This document shows positions 49,201 to 56,995 of a stretch of DNA of 57,842 nucleotides, one piece after another. A program made the position numbers and the translations under genes. Source of the DNA: Nemertoderma westbladi. Taxonomy: Eukaryota > Xenacoelomorpha > Nemertodermatida > Nemertodermatidae. The stretch lies in the NCBI GenBank assembly GCA_032718475.1, contig JAUCBJ010005723.1:1-57842 (forward strand), in the 5' to 3' direction. The first letter of the stretch is position 1. Every line of letters starts with the position of its first letter. The notes under the pieces were generated by a model. That model made no database searches and was not told the origin of the DNA. It saw nothing but the letters and a program-made list of their open reading frames with translations.

Positions 49201-52200
49201 ATTTCGTTGAGAACCAGCTGAGAAATAGGCATTCAAAGATTGCAAGAATTATTGTTCACTGCAGGCCATTTATTCTCTTTAATAAATACACAATATTCTG
49301 GAACAATTTGTTTATGTATGATTAGCTAGGCAATATAGATATTGTATAGGCATACCGCTGTTGCCTACCAACTCATAAAATAAATAACACGTTCTAGAAT
49401 TTTGTGTATTTATTAAATAGAATAAATGGCCTGCAGCGAACAATAATTCTTGCAATCTTTGAACGCCTATTTCTCAGCTGTTTCTCAACGAAATTCAGAC
49501 ATTGTTAATATTTGGAATCCTTTCTATTGATGTGAAAAAATTACGACTAAAGTGAAGAATGCCAATGATACAGAGGGTGCGATTTCGCAAAAGACATTTT
49601 TTTAAAACGCATATAAATAAAATTTAAAGGCGAAATCGAAAATTCCGGCTTCATGGTAACAACCACGGTGAGTGGAACTAGTTGTGCTTCAAATTTCAAG
49701 CAATATGATAAAGATTTGTAGAAAAATTTGGGGGGGGGGGGGGTCCGTGTCATCAGAAAATGACACTATATTACGGGTCATGGTGTATATATATACTAAA
49801 TAATAAGTTAGTAATATTAGTTAATATTTTTTTATTTAGGTAATCATAACGGTGTTGCCATGCCAACCAATATACTGCCTGTTATTGCATCGAGTACATC
49901 CTCTGATCCTAGCATCGCTAATCATACATTTTCTAACGGCATTATACAAGGTATGTTTTATTTTATTTTATTCAATTATTTCTACTTTATTGCTGTCGAC
50001 ATTGCCAATAAATGGGTAGGTGTAAAACGCGGATCCGGATCCGGATTCCAAAATTATCAACTAAGGGAAAGGAGTAGGTTACAGTGGCACGTTATTTTAA
50101 CCAAAACAATAAACTAAAGTCAATAGAACAGGTTATAGTTTTATTTTTGGGAGTTATAAAAATGTTAAAAAAATCGACTTCCATAGGGACAATGATCCGC
50201 GTTTTACTCTGACCCATAAATAATGTAACAATTTATTGCAAACTAATTTTGTTGTATAATAAATAATAAATTGTCATGACAACTACATCCCTCCCAGCGT
50301 CCCAGGACGGTATGTATGGTCATGGTATTTTATTTACACTTCGTACAGCTGTAAAGTAGCAACACACTAACTTGGTATTCAAACCCCCCTCCACACCCAT
50401 ATCAGGACTGCATTGGAAATAATTGTGTAGTCTGGTTTCAAATCATTTTAAATCGCACATTATTTAACCTCGCTTGCGCTCGGTAAATAAAATGTCTCGA
50501 GAATAATGAAAAACAAGTTCTACTTTTTTTCCCATGTAATAAATAATTATTTAATGTCTTATTTTACCAAATAATTGTTTAAATCCTGCCTGATGTAGTG
50601 GTCAAAGCCACTCCATCAATATAAATGTTACTTATATTATACCTACAATGTTTTTGTACGTAGTTTTCGCAAGTCTACAAACTGTCCTCAGTGTTGTTTT
50701 TTTATGTGCTTCGCATTAATTTGACTCCTATACAGCCGGTTCCAATGGTGAAGTGCCAGTCACAGCCGCAGAGTTCATAGCCAATGGAGGGACAGTGAAT
50801 ATAGGCAGCACTGGGGCCGGTATAACGGGTCAACCAATGGGGCACCCACCAACTCTTATCTACCACCCAGGACCGGAGCTAGCGTATGCTGCGCCCTCTA
50901 GTGCGTATAATATTTATTGTGTATTTGTGTTGTCTACGCAGAGCCCGTTTGTTTGTTATTATATTAACCGTAATTTGCGACAATTAATTACCCCAATAAC
51001 TTATTTACATCATTTTGTGAAAAGGTAACATTTTTTCAGAATTATGTATGACCGTATTGTATATGTACCGAGATAAGTTTACATAAATAGACTGTTCTTT
51101 AATTGAATCGATCGAATACAATTCGAATGAATTCAATACAATGATGTTAAGTAAATAGTTACATGAGATGAGAGCGACCTTAACTTCTTTGAGGCATGAT
51201 ATTTAGGAATAGCACACATTTACGGAAACATATATAGATTTAATGATATAACAGTAGAATAGATAGCATTACTGAATATAACCTAAAAGTGATTATTTTT
51301 TACTTTATTACTTTATTAATTATTTTTTTGTAGTTTGTTTTAGTTCAATTGATGTTTATACGGATATACTTCACCATCTCCGCAATTTAACGTTGTGCTA
51401 ATTTAATGCAATCAATGTACGTATTGCTTTTCAGATATCCCAGTTTTTGGACACCAAGGAATTCCTGGCTGTTTCACGGGGGCCACAGAACAGATGGTTG
51501 CTGCTGCAGCATGCTATATGCCATTTGGTGAGTTCCTTAGTATTTATAGTTAACTATACTAAAAGTTAATGAAACTCAAGGAAATCATACTTCAGATAAT
51601 GTTGGTTAAGTATCTTAGTTATTTACTGTCTATTTTGTTTATCAGCTTCGATACAAGCCCCTCCAGCCATCGGTCTCACACCGCAGGCTATGGCTACGCT
51701 CTCGCTCCCACCGGGAACTGTCCTCCCACCTACACCGCAGAAAGAAGGGCCCGAAGGTTGCAATCTCTTCATCTACCATCTCCCACAGGTTAACGACTAA
51801 ATATTTGTTTATTTTAGAAAAATTACGTAACATTATTTTGTTCAATTATTTAAATCCACATACAGTAGTCAACTCAATAGCGAATAGTCGTAAAATTACA
51901 CCGAGTCTCAATTATTGTTGTCATAATGGAGCTATGAATCTTATGATCATTGCCAACATGCTTTATATATTTTTTTCAGGAATTTGGTGATGCTGAACTC
52001 ATTCAGATGTTTCTACCATATGGTAGTATTATTAGCTCCAAGGTGTTCGTTGATAGGCAAACTAATCAAAGCAAATGTTTTGGTGAGTGATTCATGAGAA
52101 GCTAACTAATTGGTTGTATAATTTTTAATTTTTTTTTAATTTTCCTTAAATGTTACTCTTGGCTAAACCACTAGGAAGCATTGCTAACCGCCATTGTCTG

Positions 52201-53402
52201 TGATGTAACACGTTCGAAGTCTAAACTTTTACTTGCATGGCAGTCAAATTCGTGGACCTGGTCGCACCCCCTAGCAGCTGACAGAGAAACTATAGAAGTC
52301 TATACGTCGTGTAGAATTTATCTGGCTTTCCAGGATTTGGAAGTCACCGAGAATTAATCGGAAACTTAAGGTCCGATTATTTAGAGCAGCAGTAGTTCCA
52401 GTACTCCTCTACGGGAGTCCATGCTGGGCTCTAACTGCTGAGGACACCAAATCTCTGGATGGCACATTCACAAGAATGCTACGCCGGGTTCATTGTGTCA
52501 AGTACATTGCACACATCTCCAACCAGACACTATATAACATTGGAGGTGTCTCATTGGTTCCCCCAAGCTTGACACTAGAACAAAATCGCCTCCGCTTTGC
52601 AGGACATTGCTTTCGCCGTGAGGACCAGCCAGTGCATAATCTTGTACTTTGGCAGCCTCATGGAGTGAATAAGCATGGTGGACAGCCCATGACTTTCTTG
52701 AGACGCATCTTAAAGGACACTGGCCTTAAAGATGCGGATGATCTAGCAAATGTCATGGGTGATAGGGAGTTGTGGCGGTGCAATTTTGTTGACAAGCCGG
52801 TACAGCATTCTTAAAAATGCAGCTGCAATGCAGCATGCCGAGCCGATCCTAGTAGTAGTAGTAGTAGAATTTATAATATTTTTATAGACTACACCATGTC
52901 CTAGAAAGTCGTTATCCAGGTACCTGAATAACGACACTATATTCCAGGACATGGTGTACATGTGTATCAAGTTTGGTTCCATTTCATCCATGATTGACTG
53001 ACTTATTCGCATACAAACATTTCCAACGACGGCAACTGACAGTCCACGAATTATACCATTACATTAAGGCTCAGCTATACTACAGGGCTCACCCCACACC
53101 TCTAGTTTGTGGTCAGCCATTTTAATAAACCAAATTCATCTACATTCTTACGAATAGTGTTTTTATCGGATACTATAGCATATCATCATTGGCTGACCAC
53201 CCTGTTTGATGCTTCTTCTCAAAATTTTGTATAAGCTATACTTTAATTCTCATCGCACATTTAATAATCTTCAGGTTTCGTGTCTTACGATAACTCTACC
53301 AGTGCGCAACAAGCGATCAAACATATGAACGGATTTCAGATTGGCACCAAACGCCTCAAAGTTCAATTGAAAAGGCCTAAAAACGGTGACAAGCCTTACT
53401 AG
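19448..53402 (+). CDS. CELF (CUGBP/Elav-like) RNA-binding protein, CELF3-6 type, 5'-partial
   Basis: CELF proteins bind GU-rich RNA and control splicing, translation and mRNA decay in nucleus and cytoplasm. Join of exons 19448-19496, 25993-26118, 30952-31031, 36389-36583, 39597-39711, 49840-49950, 50736-50900, 51435-51527, 51646-51788, 51980-52082 and 53275-53402. All introns are GT..AG and the total is 1308 nt (435 residues plus stop). Residues 1-16 are the linker before RRM2 (RPIQVKPAD). RRM2 spans about 18-100, with RNP2 VFIGML (20-25) and RNP1 KGCAFIKF (58-65). A linker of about 240 residues rich in A, G, P, Q and T follows. RRM3 spans about 350-428, with RNP2 LFIYHL (352-357) and RNP1 KCFGFVSY (391-398), and the protein ends [10 protein letters not shown]. 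The '[15 protein letters not shown]' wording and the 'KRPK' tail match CELF3-6 rather than CELF1/2. The 49- and 80-nt exons are sizes I recall from vertebrate CELF genes. RRM1 is not in the window. Confidence 0.95.
19497..22205. other. CELF intron, unique AT-rich part
   Basis: No gene is seen. A GGGGCGAGCC-type repeat lies at 21825-21870. The remainder is AT-rich with many TTTA/TAAT words. Confidence 0.5.
22206..25716. repeat. 42-bp minisatellite, about 80 copies
   Basis: The unit, in two halves, is GTCACAGCCCGAGGAGAGAG then GTCGCTGTGTGTTTCTGGTACC. About ten units carry an extra ATCACAG, making 49 bp, and a few have a 2-bp deletion (CTGTGTTTC). The unit length is divisible by three and lacks stops, so long open frames exist on both strands; these are artefacts. 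Variant units recur in the same order (gag-aag, ggg, gag-cag types), suggesting higher-order amplification. Within each unit, GCTGTG and the next CACAGC can pair around a U-rich loop in RNA. The array ends about 276 bp before a CELF exon. Confidence 0.97.
25993..26118 (+). CDS. CELF exon, first part of RRM2 (126 nt)
   Basis: It begins after ..cattgcag and ends AAAG|GTAACG. It encodes RRM2 beta1-alpha1-beta2, including RNP2 VFIGML and the loop sequence RGTEGLSKG. The split first codon (G+AA, Glu) joins exactly to the 49-nt exon. Confidence 0.95.
26596..26742. repeat. GGACACTTCCCCCC tandem repeat
   Basis: About eight copies of a C-rich unit of 14-20 bp (ggacacttccccccc) follow a C homopolymer at 26541-26558. 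It sits in the CELF intron 26119-30951. Confidence 0.8.
26882..27262. repeat. 63-bp minisatellite, 6 copies
   Basis: The unit contains TTCCACTCTGTTTCCTAAAG, GAATGCCTGTTCACCACCAT and GGGTGATCTTCCACAGTAAA. The unit length is a multiple of three, which explains the repetitive open frame on the minus strand. Confidence 0.92.
27340..27428 (-). repeat. tRNA-like sequence (SINE head or tRNA pseudogene)
   Basis: The minus strand has A-box-like TGGTCTAATGATAACAATC and B-box GGTTCGATCCCTGG at tRNA spacing, with a well-paired T arm (CCAGG/CCTGG). The acceptor stem does not pair properly, so a functional tRNA is unlikely. Confidence 0.45.
27560..27692. repeat. GGGGCGATAA motif cluster
   Basis: Seven copies of GGCGATAA, mostly preceded by G runs and followed by AGAACC or GTTCC, lie within about 130 bp at irregular spacing. 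GATAA resembles a GATA-factor core, but the repetition alone does not show a regulatory role. Confidence 0.6.
27700..30951. other. CELF intron, no exon recognised
   Basis: It holds a (TG)n plus G run at 28199-28243 and a GC-richer stretch at 28020-28215 with an open frame resembling no known protein. Another GC-richer stretch (29420-30060) ends in CAG|GTAAGT at 30059-30066, a donor-like site that might mark an unrecognised exon. Confidence 0.45.
30952..31031 (+). CDS. CELF exon, RRM2 RNP1 segment (80 nt)
   Basis: It begins after ..ttctatag and ends ATGCCC|GTGAGT. It encodes RNP1 (CAFIKF) and helix alpha2, ending AMHHSLTMP. Confidence 0.95.
31032..35877. other. CELF intron, no exon recognised
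   Basis: T-rich AT DNA at 31400-31870 carries repeated ACTTTATTT words. Mixed-composition stretches lie at 32500-33150 and 33930-34230. No protein similarity was recognised. Confidence 0.5.
35878..36370. repeat. 17-18-bp minisatellite next to a splice acceptor
   Basis: About 28 copies of CCGTAGATCCACATTTTC, with A/G and indel variants, run up to about 20 nt before the CELF exon at 36389. The last degenerate unit merges into the polypyrimidine tract (ctctccgttatcctccccacag). The repetitive minus-strand frames (DLRENV, YGKMWI) are by-products. Confidence 0.95.
36389..36583 (+). CDS. CELF exon, end of RRM2 and start of linker (195 nt)
   Basis: It begins after ..cctccccacag and ends GCCCAG|GTTAGT, in phase 0 at both ends. 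It encodes [17 protein letters not shown], the last beta strand of RRM2 and the start of the tail helix, and then an Ala/Thr/Pro-rich linker. An 18-bp minisatellite ends about 20 nt upstream and an inverted-repeat hairpin starts about 90 nt downstream. Confidence 0.93.
36670..36890. repeat. Inverted-repeat hairpin element in CELF intron
   Basis: The left arm (CTAACTTATCTTTTATTGG .. GAAGGGTCATGTTGCACACA) is inverted in the right arm (TGTGTGCGCAACATGGCCCTTC .. CCAATAAAAGATAAGTTA) around a short AT loop near 36770. It is imperfect, with arms of about 95 bp, and probably a small foldback MITE. Confidence 0.8.
36940..38122. mobile_element. Non-autonomous hAT-type transposon, 1183 bp
   Basis: Terminal inverted repeats start TAGGGATGCGAC(A/G)GAGCT, with subterminal copies of CCGGCTCCGG and CCGGAGCTC. 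The element is bracketed by an 8-bp direct repeat GTTAGTAC (36932-36939 and 38123-38130), the duplication size typical of hAT elements. No transposase remains. It carries two long C homopolymers (about 37629 and 37937) and an inverted copy of the AACCAAAACAATAAAC family (37790-37975), evidence of nested insertion. Confidence 0.85.
38603..38655 (+). repeat. Dispersed AACCAAAACAATAAAC module
   Basis: Contains AAAAGGAGCAGGTTACAACG and TTTTCTAACCAAAACAATAA; see the module at 17461. Confidence 0.75.
39597..39711 (+). CDS. CELF linker exon, Gln-rich start (115 nt)
   Basis: It begins after ..ccgtttcag and ends AATG|GTGAGT. It encodes [11 protein letters not shown] followed by a Thr/Ser/Pro-rich stretch, consistent with the Q-rich MQQQ segment of CELF linkers. 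The next intron contains the nested phospholipase gene. Confidence 0.88.
39787..40101 (-). mobile_element. LINE fragment, same family as 3919-5574
   Basis: The plus-strand text CTCCATAGTTGTCGCAATTT and GGCCGGTCGTCCACGACTAC is nearly identical to 3987-4070. Further similarity extends through gcagtgcccactgaatctta and gtggctcgaaa with deletions. It is a degraded 3'-terminal ORF fragment just downstream of a CELF exon. Confidence 0.75.
40102..40859. other. CELF intron and 3' flank of the nested gene
   Basis: This is the presumed 3' UTR side of the minus-strand phospholipase gene. No convincing AATAAA (plus TTTATT) stands out close to the stop, and no other gene is seen. Confidence 0.4.
40860..41347 (-). 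CDS. Patatin gene exon 9 (EF-hand, C-terminus, stop)
   Basis: The acceptor is CATCTAG. It encodes residues 525-686. The EF-hand loop has Asp570, Asn572, Asp574, Gly575, Ser578 and Glu581 in canonical calcium-ligand positions. The preceding segment [19 protein letters not shown] may be a degenerate partner EF-hand. The C-terminus is helical and ends PEVKQVVP. Confidence 0.93.
40860..47932 (-). CDS. Patatin-like phospholipase with C-terminal EF-hand, nested in CELF intron
   Basis: Complete nine-exon gene, antisense to CELF: 47932-47515, 47009-46867, 46624-46434, 46152-45976, 44064-43929, 43254-43063, 42844-42719, 42094-41905 and 41347-40860. All junctions are GT..AG and the total is 2061 nt (686 residues). 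Residues 1-185 are polar and low-complexity. The patatin domain starts near 218, with the Gly-rich oxyanion loop EGGGCKG (224-230), nucleophile elbow GTSAG (Ser256), a conserved block LRMSMSIPG (371-379) and VDGG (Asp397), so both dyad residues are present. A helical C-terminal region holds one canonical EF-hand loop, [12 protein letters not shown] (570-581). Family knowledge: patatin domains are Ser-Asp acyl hydrolases acting on phospholipids or acylglycerols. Calcium control through the EF-hand is inference. The start at 47932 has A at -3; an in-frame ATG at 48016 would add 28 AT-rich-coded residues. No signal peptide is seen. Confidence 0.92.
41905..42094 (-). CDS. Patatin gene exon 8
   Basis: It encodes residues 462-524, a basic, Ala-rich helical segment ([14 protein letters not shown]) between the patatin domain and the EF-hand. 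The donor GACG|GTTAGT leaves one base. Confidence 0.87.
42305..42500 (-). repeat. G-run plus dispersed module (minus)
   Basis: A G homopolymer of about 26 bp (42310-42335) is followed, after AACAGCTGATTAC, by GTATTGTTTTGTTTT and CACTGTAACCTGCTCCTTT. These are the inverse of the AAGGAGCAGGTTACAG..AAACAATA module. It sits in the intron between patatin exons 7 and 8. Confidence 0.65.
42719..42844 (-). CDS. Patatin gene exon 7
   Basis: 126 nt, phase 0 at both ends. It encodes [18 protein letters not shown] and [17 protein letters not shown], near the end of the patatin domain. The donor is GAG|GTGAGT. Confidence 0.88.
43063..43254 (-). CDS. Patatin gene exon 6 (catalytic Asp)
   Basis: 192 nt, phase 0 at both ends. 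It encodes [20 protein letters not shown] and [15 protein letters not shown]. The D-G-G motif supplies Asp397 of the Ser-Asp dyad. Skipping it would keep the frame but remove the catalytic Asp. Confidence 0.94.
43929..44064 (-). CDS. Patatin gene exon 5
   Basis: It encodes [11 protein letters not shown] and [20 protein letters not shown], the conserved central patatin strand-helix segment. The donor is GAGGAG|GTGAGT. Confidence 0.92.
44065..45975. other. Largest intron of the nested phospholipase gene
   Basis: The 1.9-kb intron separates the nucleophile-elbow exon from the next. It is mixed AT DNA and no further exon is needed, because phases match across it. A short direct repeat GGATCCTTCC lies at about 45061-45078. 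Confidence 0.6.
45976..46152 (-). CDS. Patatin gene exon 4 (nucleophile elbow)
   Basis: The acceptor is TTGCAG. It encodes [17 protein letters not shown] with catalytic Ser256 (G-x-S-x-G), then [18 protein letters not shown]. The donor is GGAAT|GTGAGT. Confidence 0.94.
46434..46624 (-). CDS. Patatin gene exon 3 (oxyanion loop)
   Basis: It encodes residues 188-250, including [19 protein letters not shown]. This is the patatin beta1-loop-helix that supplies the oxyanion hole. The donor AAAAG|GTATGC leaves two bases. Confidence 0.92.
46867..47009 (-). CDS. Patatin gene exon 2
   Basis: The acceptor is ATTCCAG and the donor GCTATG|GTAAGT. It encodes residues 140-187, a charged helical segment ([20 protein letters not shown]) before the patatin domain. 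Confidence 0.85.
47515..47932 (-). CDS. Patatin gene exon 1 (polar N-terminus)
   Basis: It encodes [14 protein letters not shown] and a polar, basic, Asn/Lys/Gly-rich stretch of 139 residues, probably disordered. The donor is AGAT|GTGAGT. The function of this region is not recognised. Confidence 0.8.
48065..48440. repeat. Inverted-repeat MITE upstream of the phospholipase start
   Basis: GGTACCCACTTTTTGACCAAT at the left is mirrored by ATTGGTCAAAAATTAGGTAC at the right. Inner words (AAATATTTGACCTTAT, GTTCTAGAAC) are mirrored as well. It begins about 130 bp upstream of the presumed start codon on the minus strand and so lies in the presumed promoter. Confidence 0.55.
48896..49789. mobile_element. 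Foldback element, 894 bp, termini TATACACCATGACCC
   Basis: Two arms of about 400 bp are near-exact inverted copies. They start TATACACCATGACCCGTAAT, followed by a C run (G run on the other arm) and TTCCACTCACCGTGGTTGTT. The centre near 49340 is unpaired. It shares size, terminal bases and the homopolymer position with 7573-8471, but the inner arms differ. Short reading frames encoded twice, once per arm, are not genes. Confidence 0.85.
49840..49950 (+). CDS. CELF linker exon (111 nt)
   Basis: It begins after ..tttatttag and ends CAAG|GTATGT. Phase 1 is preserved on both sides. It encodes a Ser/Asn/Ile-rich linker segment ending FSNGIIQ, reminiscent of the 'FANGI' segment in CELF linkers. A foldback element ends only about 50 nt upstream of the acceptor. 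Confidence 0.85.
50052..50138 (+). repeat. Dispersed AACCAAAACAATAAAC module
   Basis: ATTATCAACTAAGGGAAAGG, AGTAGGTTACAGTGG and AACCAAAACAATAAACTAAA closely match 57315-57402. Confidence 0.75.
50736..50900 (+). CDS. CELF linker exon (165 nt)
   Basis: It begins after ..cctatacag. I chose the donor TCTA|GTGCGT because it is the only nearby GT that keeps the reading frame with the next exon (phase 1). It encodes a Gly/Thr/Pro-rich linker segment including [17 protein letters not shown]. Confidence 0.82.
51435..51527 (+). CDS. CELF linker exon (93 nt)
   Basis: It begins after ..gcttttcag and ends TTTG|GTGAGT, with phase 1 at both ends. It encodes [11 protein letters not shown] and an Ala-rich run. 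A multiple of three with matching phases means it could be skipped without a frameshift. Confidence 0.85.
51646..51788 (+). CDS. CELF exon, linker end and start of RRM3 (143 nt)
   Basis: It begins after ..gtttatcag and ends CCACAG|GTTAAC. It encodes a Pro-rich stretch and then [16 protein letters not shown], the hallmark start of CELF RRM3 with its RNP2. The preceding intron is only 118 bp, the shortest in the gene. Confidence 0.96.
51980..52082 (+). CDS. CELF exon, RRM3 alpha1-beta2 (103 nt)
   Basis: It begins after a long T tract and cag and ends TTTG|GTGAGT. It encodes [15 protein letters not shown] and [13 protein letters not shown], near-invariant CELF RRM3 sequence. Confidence 0.97.
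52322..52863 (+). mobile_element. LINE 3' fragment in last CELF intron
   Basis: A plus-strand frame encodes the post-RT region of a non-LTR element: [20 protein letters not shown], then [19 protein letters not shown] and the C-terminus [14 protein letters not shown] stop, short 3' UTR and (TAG)n tail follow. A possible 11-bp target duplication gtagaatttat occurs at 52311-52321 and 52864-52874. It is 5'-truncated and in the same orientation as CELF. Confidence 0.85.
52890..52959. repeat. 70-bp palindromic mini-element
   Basis: ACACCATGTCCTAGAAAGTC..GTTATCCAGG is followed by its imperfect inverse, ending AGGACATGGTGT. The ACACCATG ends echo the termini of the two 0.9-kb foldback elements. It lies directly downstream of the LINE tail. 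Confidence 0.75.
53275..53402 (+). CDS. CELF terminal coding exon, end of RRM3 (128 nt)
   Basis: It begins after ..aatcttcag. It encodes [15 protein letters not shown] and the C-terminus [15 protein letters not shown], then TAG at 53400-53402. The basic tail is the C-terminal nuclear-localisation-type end of CELF proteins. Confidence 0.97.
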
Positions 53403-54306
53403 CCTCTATGGAGGTTGGCGACTGGCTGATATCTGGGGGCGTTCGTTGGTCTGTCGCCTTCACTTGATTACTGCTGCTGAGTATGTAGGTATGCCTTAAT
53501 TGTCTATATACATCGTCTCTTAATTCAGATAACCCCAAACCCCCTTAATGTTATAATAAATCTTACGAGATTGCATGAAATTTGAAACAGAGCCTCCCTC
53601 CTCCTTAGGGGTGAGTCAGAATTTGTATTTCGCATCTTTTTTTCCAATCTTTACAGATACAAGCGTTTGAAAAGTGTGTAATTTGCTCCTGTCACCACAT
53701 CTATTATATATTTTTAAGGATTATTATAGAATTTAAACTCAGCATTTACTTTATCACTTAGTCACTGGAATTCGAATTTATTACACTCTTCAACTGATAA
53801 TGCTACTTTACTCAATTTTAAATAATAACATCTTCTGAATGGAGTAATTCGCGCTAAATGTAACAATTTATGAATGATCTACTTTAATTTCCCCAAAAAC
53901 ATTATTTTTATATATAAACTGAAATCGTATTATGTTTGGCAATTAGTACAGCCCAGCGCAGCTAGGCGCATTCAGTAATTTGCATGTTAATATCTCAAGT
54001 ATTTCTGAATGTAATTAATATGTTTTTAAGGATTTAGAATCCGTGTAAGTTGGCCTTGTTAATGGCCCCATCGTAAATATTAACAAGCTGTGGTACTTTT
54101 AGTGCGATATCGATTGGACAGCTTTTTCAAGCGATTATTTGTTACGTCCCCAACAACGCGAAAATATAAATTCTGATTCAATCACTAAGGAGGACGGAGG
54201 TGAAACTATTTCTAGTTTCAATTAATTTCAAGCTTGGTAGAAAAATCAGGATCACTTATTTATGGAGTTAAATGGTCGCAAACTGTTTAGTGGGTTTACG
54301 AAATTA

Positions 54307-54360
54307 AAAAGGAGCAGGGTACAGTGGTTGTGTTTTCTAACCTAAACAATAAACGAAACT
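54307..54360 (+). repeat. Dispersed AACCAAAACAATAAAC module
   Basis: AAAAAGGAGCAGGGTACAGT and TAACCTAAACAATAAACGAA belong to the family at 17461. Confidence 0.7.
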
Positions 54361-55211
54361 AGATTTTGGATTTATTTATTTGCAACCAATTTGCAATTTG
54401 CGCTGCATATCATTTTTGGCATCTTAAATAAATTCATTAATAATTTTTCACGTTGAATTTATTTCAGTACTGCAGTATGACATAACGCAATAGATAAAAT
54501 GAACATTTAAATACGCGAAATATAATTTTTGTAAAATGTTTTATTTTCTTCTTATTGCCTAACTATTATCTTTAACTTTCCTGTCACTGATTTTTATTTT
54601 TTTTTCAGGATATTCAAGTGCACACGCTATTTATATATGATACAATTTAACTATTTATTTATTTATTTATATTACGTCATCATTATAAACTGATACGATA
54701 TTAATGAGTTTACCAGACTCCCCAAGATTAACTCGAATTAAAGCTAAATGGTAGCTGCAGCCTGTATCGATAGGTGATTGGTGATGGACTGACTTCAGTG
54801 GATGGGTAACCTAGCAACCCAAGGTTATCAATAGCTATTGCTACCTACCATATATACAAGCTAAACTAATAATCTGGTTATCATTTGGTGGAATAATTAT
54901 TTATTTATACTGTAGATTTAATTTACAAATTTTATAGTCTATACAACAGCTTATTATTTATCCAACCCATTTTTCTGTGATTTTATTAATTTCCCTTTTT
55001 TTAAGTTGAATTTATCTCATTAAGGTTAACTATATACTTTTAGTAACTCAAGTTCGACAGTGCAAACATCATTTATTACATATTGCACTTGAATTTAAAA
55101 TAACTGTTTAATATTGTCAAATAACCGAAACGAGTTTTGTTAGGGGTAACTTAAACAGTAAATGGGATTTCTTTTTGTGCAATTTGAGTTTACTGCAGTT
55201 CACTTGTGTTT

Positions 55212-55400
55212 TAGGTTTAGCCGCACACGATGCAACTTTTGCTGCCGTAACTTAGCAACAAGTTGCAACTCCCCTCTCACGGGCAACTTTGTTGCAGCAA
55301 TTTACTTTTTTTAATAATACATTTTTTTAAATATGTGGCTAAACCAAAGTTGCGGTACAAAAGTTGCTTGTGTGATGCGGTTGTTAGGGTTACGGCGGTT
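55212..55400. repeat. Imperfect inverted-repeat MITE
   Basis: AGCCGCACACGATGCAACTTTTG at the left is mirrored, with mismatches, by CAAAAGTTGCTTGTGTGATGCGG at the right. The internal words AGTTGCAACT and GGCAACTTTGTTGC add secondary structure. Confidence 0.5.
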
Positions 55401-56654
55401 CTAGAGATAATAAAGTTTGACTTCCATCTATTGATTCTGTTTTAGCAACAGTGATAGCTATTTAAAACGGATTCACAAATGATTTCAGAATTAAGATTTT
55501 CCCCAAAATGCATCATTTCAATGTGTCAGATACTCAATGATGGATTGGTCGAACAGACTTATTGATATTTACAAAACTCATTTATCAAATAAATATTATT
55601 GGTGAATTATTAATGGTTAAATGCGATTTTATATAATTTTCCCCTGTTTTATATAGCGCTTACCATGACAATTTAACAAGTTATATTATTATTATATTTA
55701 TTATTTATTATTAGGTAGAAATTAGATTTAGGGAGTAGTTATACAGTTAGTTTTATTATGATAACATATTTATCAATTTGAGCACCGGTACATTTATTAT
55801 TAGTTAAGGCCTAAACTAAGATTTACTGCGGGTTACTGCTTTCTAATAATTCAGCATGGTTTTGAACTTTTGCTTGGATTAAACTGAATTTATTGCCTTT
55901 TTGTGGTTTTTCTCATGGTGGGTAGATACTGTAAGTATTTGGATGGGATCCATCTGCTAACTACAGCGTCCTTTTGTTATCTACTATTATTAAATTCAAT
56001 CTATGTGTCACGCATTGAACATCTACGTGCTTAATACATACCTCCGCTTCTATTAACAGATACAATTTTATACATCTTAAAGTTTTTTTTTTTTTTTAAT
56101 TTTAAATACACTTGTTTGAAGTCCTACAAATTTTCTCGAGCCAGAGTAATCTGGTGTTACAAACCACCGTACGAAGTATGATTATTCGCCAGATATATAT
56201 AATAATTATATGGGATATCGTTAATTTTAGCCTTAATTGTTATTTCTATTTTTTAAATTGTGTATATGATTTTTAGCACTTGGACTCCTACTAGGTGTAA
56301 GACGCCTATACCCCAGCAATGATAATGAGTTCCTTTAATAATTTTATTATTTAAATTATTATAATATTTATATTACATAATATATATATATATACATACA
56401 TATCAATATATATGATAACATTTTAGTTTCGGTTTTTGCTTTGCGAGATTTTGATGCAATACCTGTGTATATAATTGTTGTTCTTATCTGTTAAAACTAT
56501 TATTAATTTTATGTTAAAGTGCCATCGGTGTAATACGTAAGGTGTGTGGGGTTGTTCTTACAAAAGTCATATGGAATATCGTTGGCAATTTGATAAAGCT
56601 GGATATGGAACAATATCTAGGCCTAAAAGTCTCAGTCAGTTACCGGTATAATAA

Positions 56655-56995
56655 TCAAATGGTAATAACTTATTTACATCATTGTGTTAAAAGTAGCACT
56701 TTTCTGAGTTATGACCCGAGGTAAAGATGTACGTAATTTTGTTACATTATGTCGTCTTATCGTGGTTCCGAAAGCTTAAATATGGGAACACTCAATTAAG
56801 TGGAGTTTCTTCAGCAAACTGGAATGTGAACAATTAATTTTACCCTATCATAATGACTAGTAAGTACCCACGCTACAACAATATCGAATACGCAATACGT
56901 GTTCTAGAACTCTATTGTTTCTAAGTGATTGGTTAATATGCAGCATTCTGACCCACAGCCCATAACACAGCAAAGTGGTACTTTACAGCAGAGTG
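56655..56995. repeat. MITE relative of 6024-6573
   Basis: TTATTTACATCATTGTG, TTATGACCCGAG and TTGTTACATTATGTC match the 6024-6190 element. The right part (ATGCAGCATTCTGACCCACA, GGTACTTTACAGC) resembles its TACTTTGCAGCGTT hairpin. Confidence 0.6.

Noticed and set aside
49054-49753. Two similar small frames on opposite strands
   Set aside because: They are the two arms of the foldback element read in opposite directions.
50901-50930. Alternative donor GC|GTATAA for the CELF exon at 50736
   Set aside because: It leaves two bases and breaks the frame with the next exon, whereas TCTA|GTGCGT leaves one and matches.
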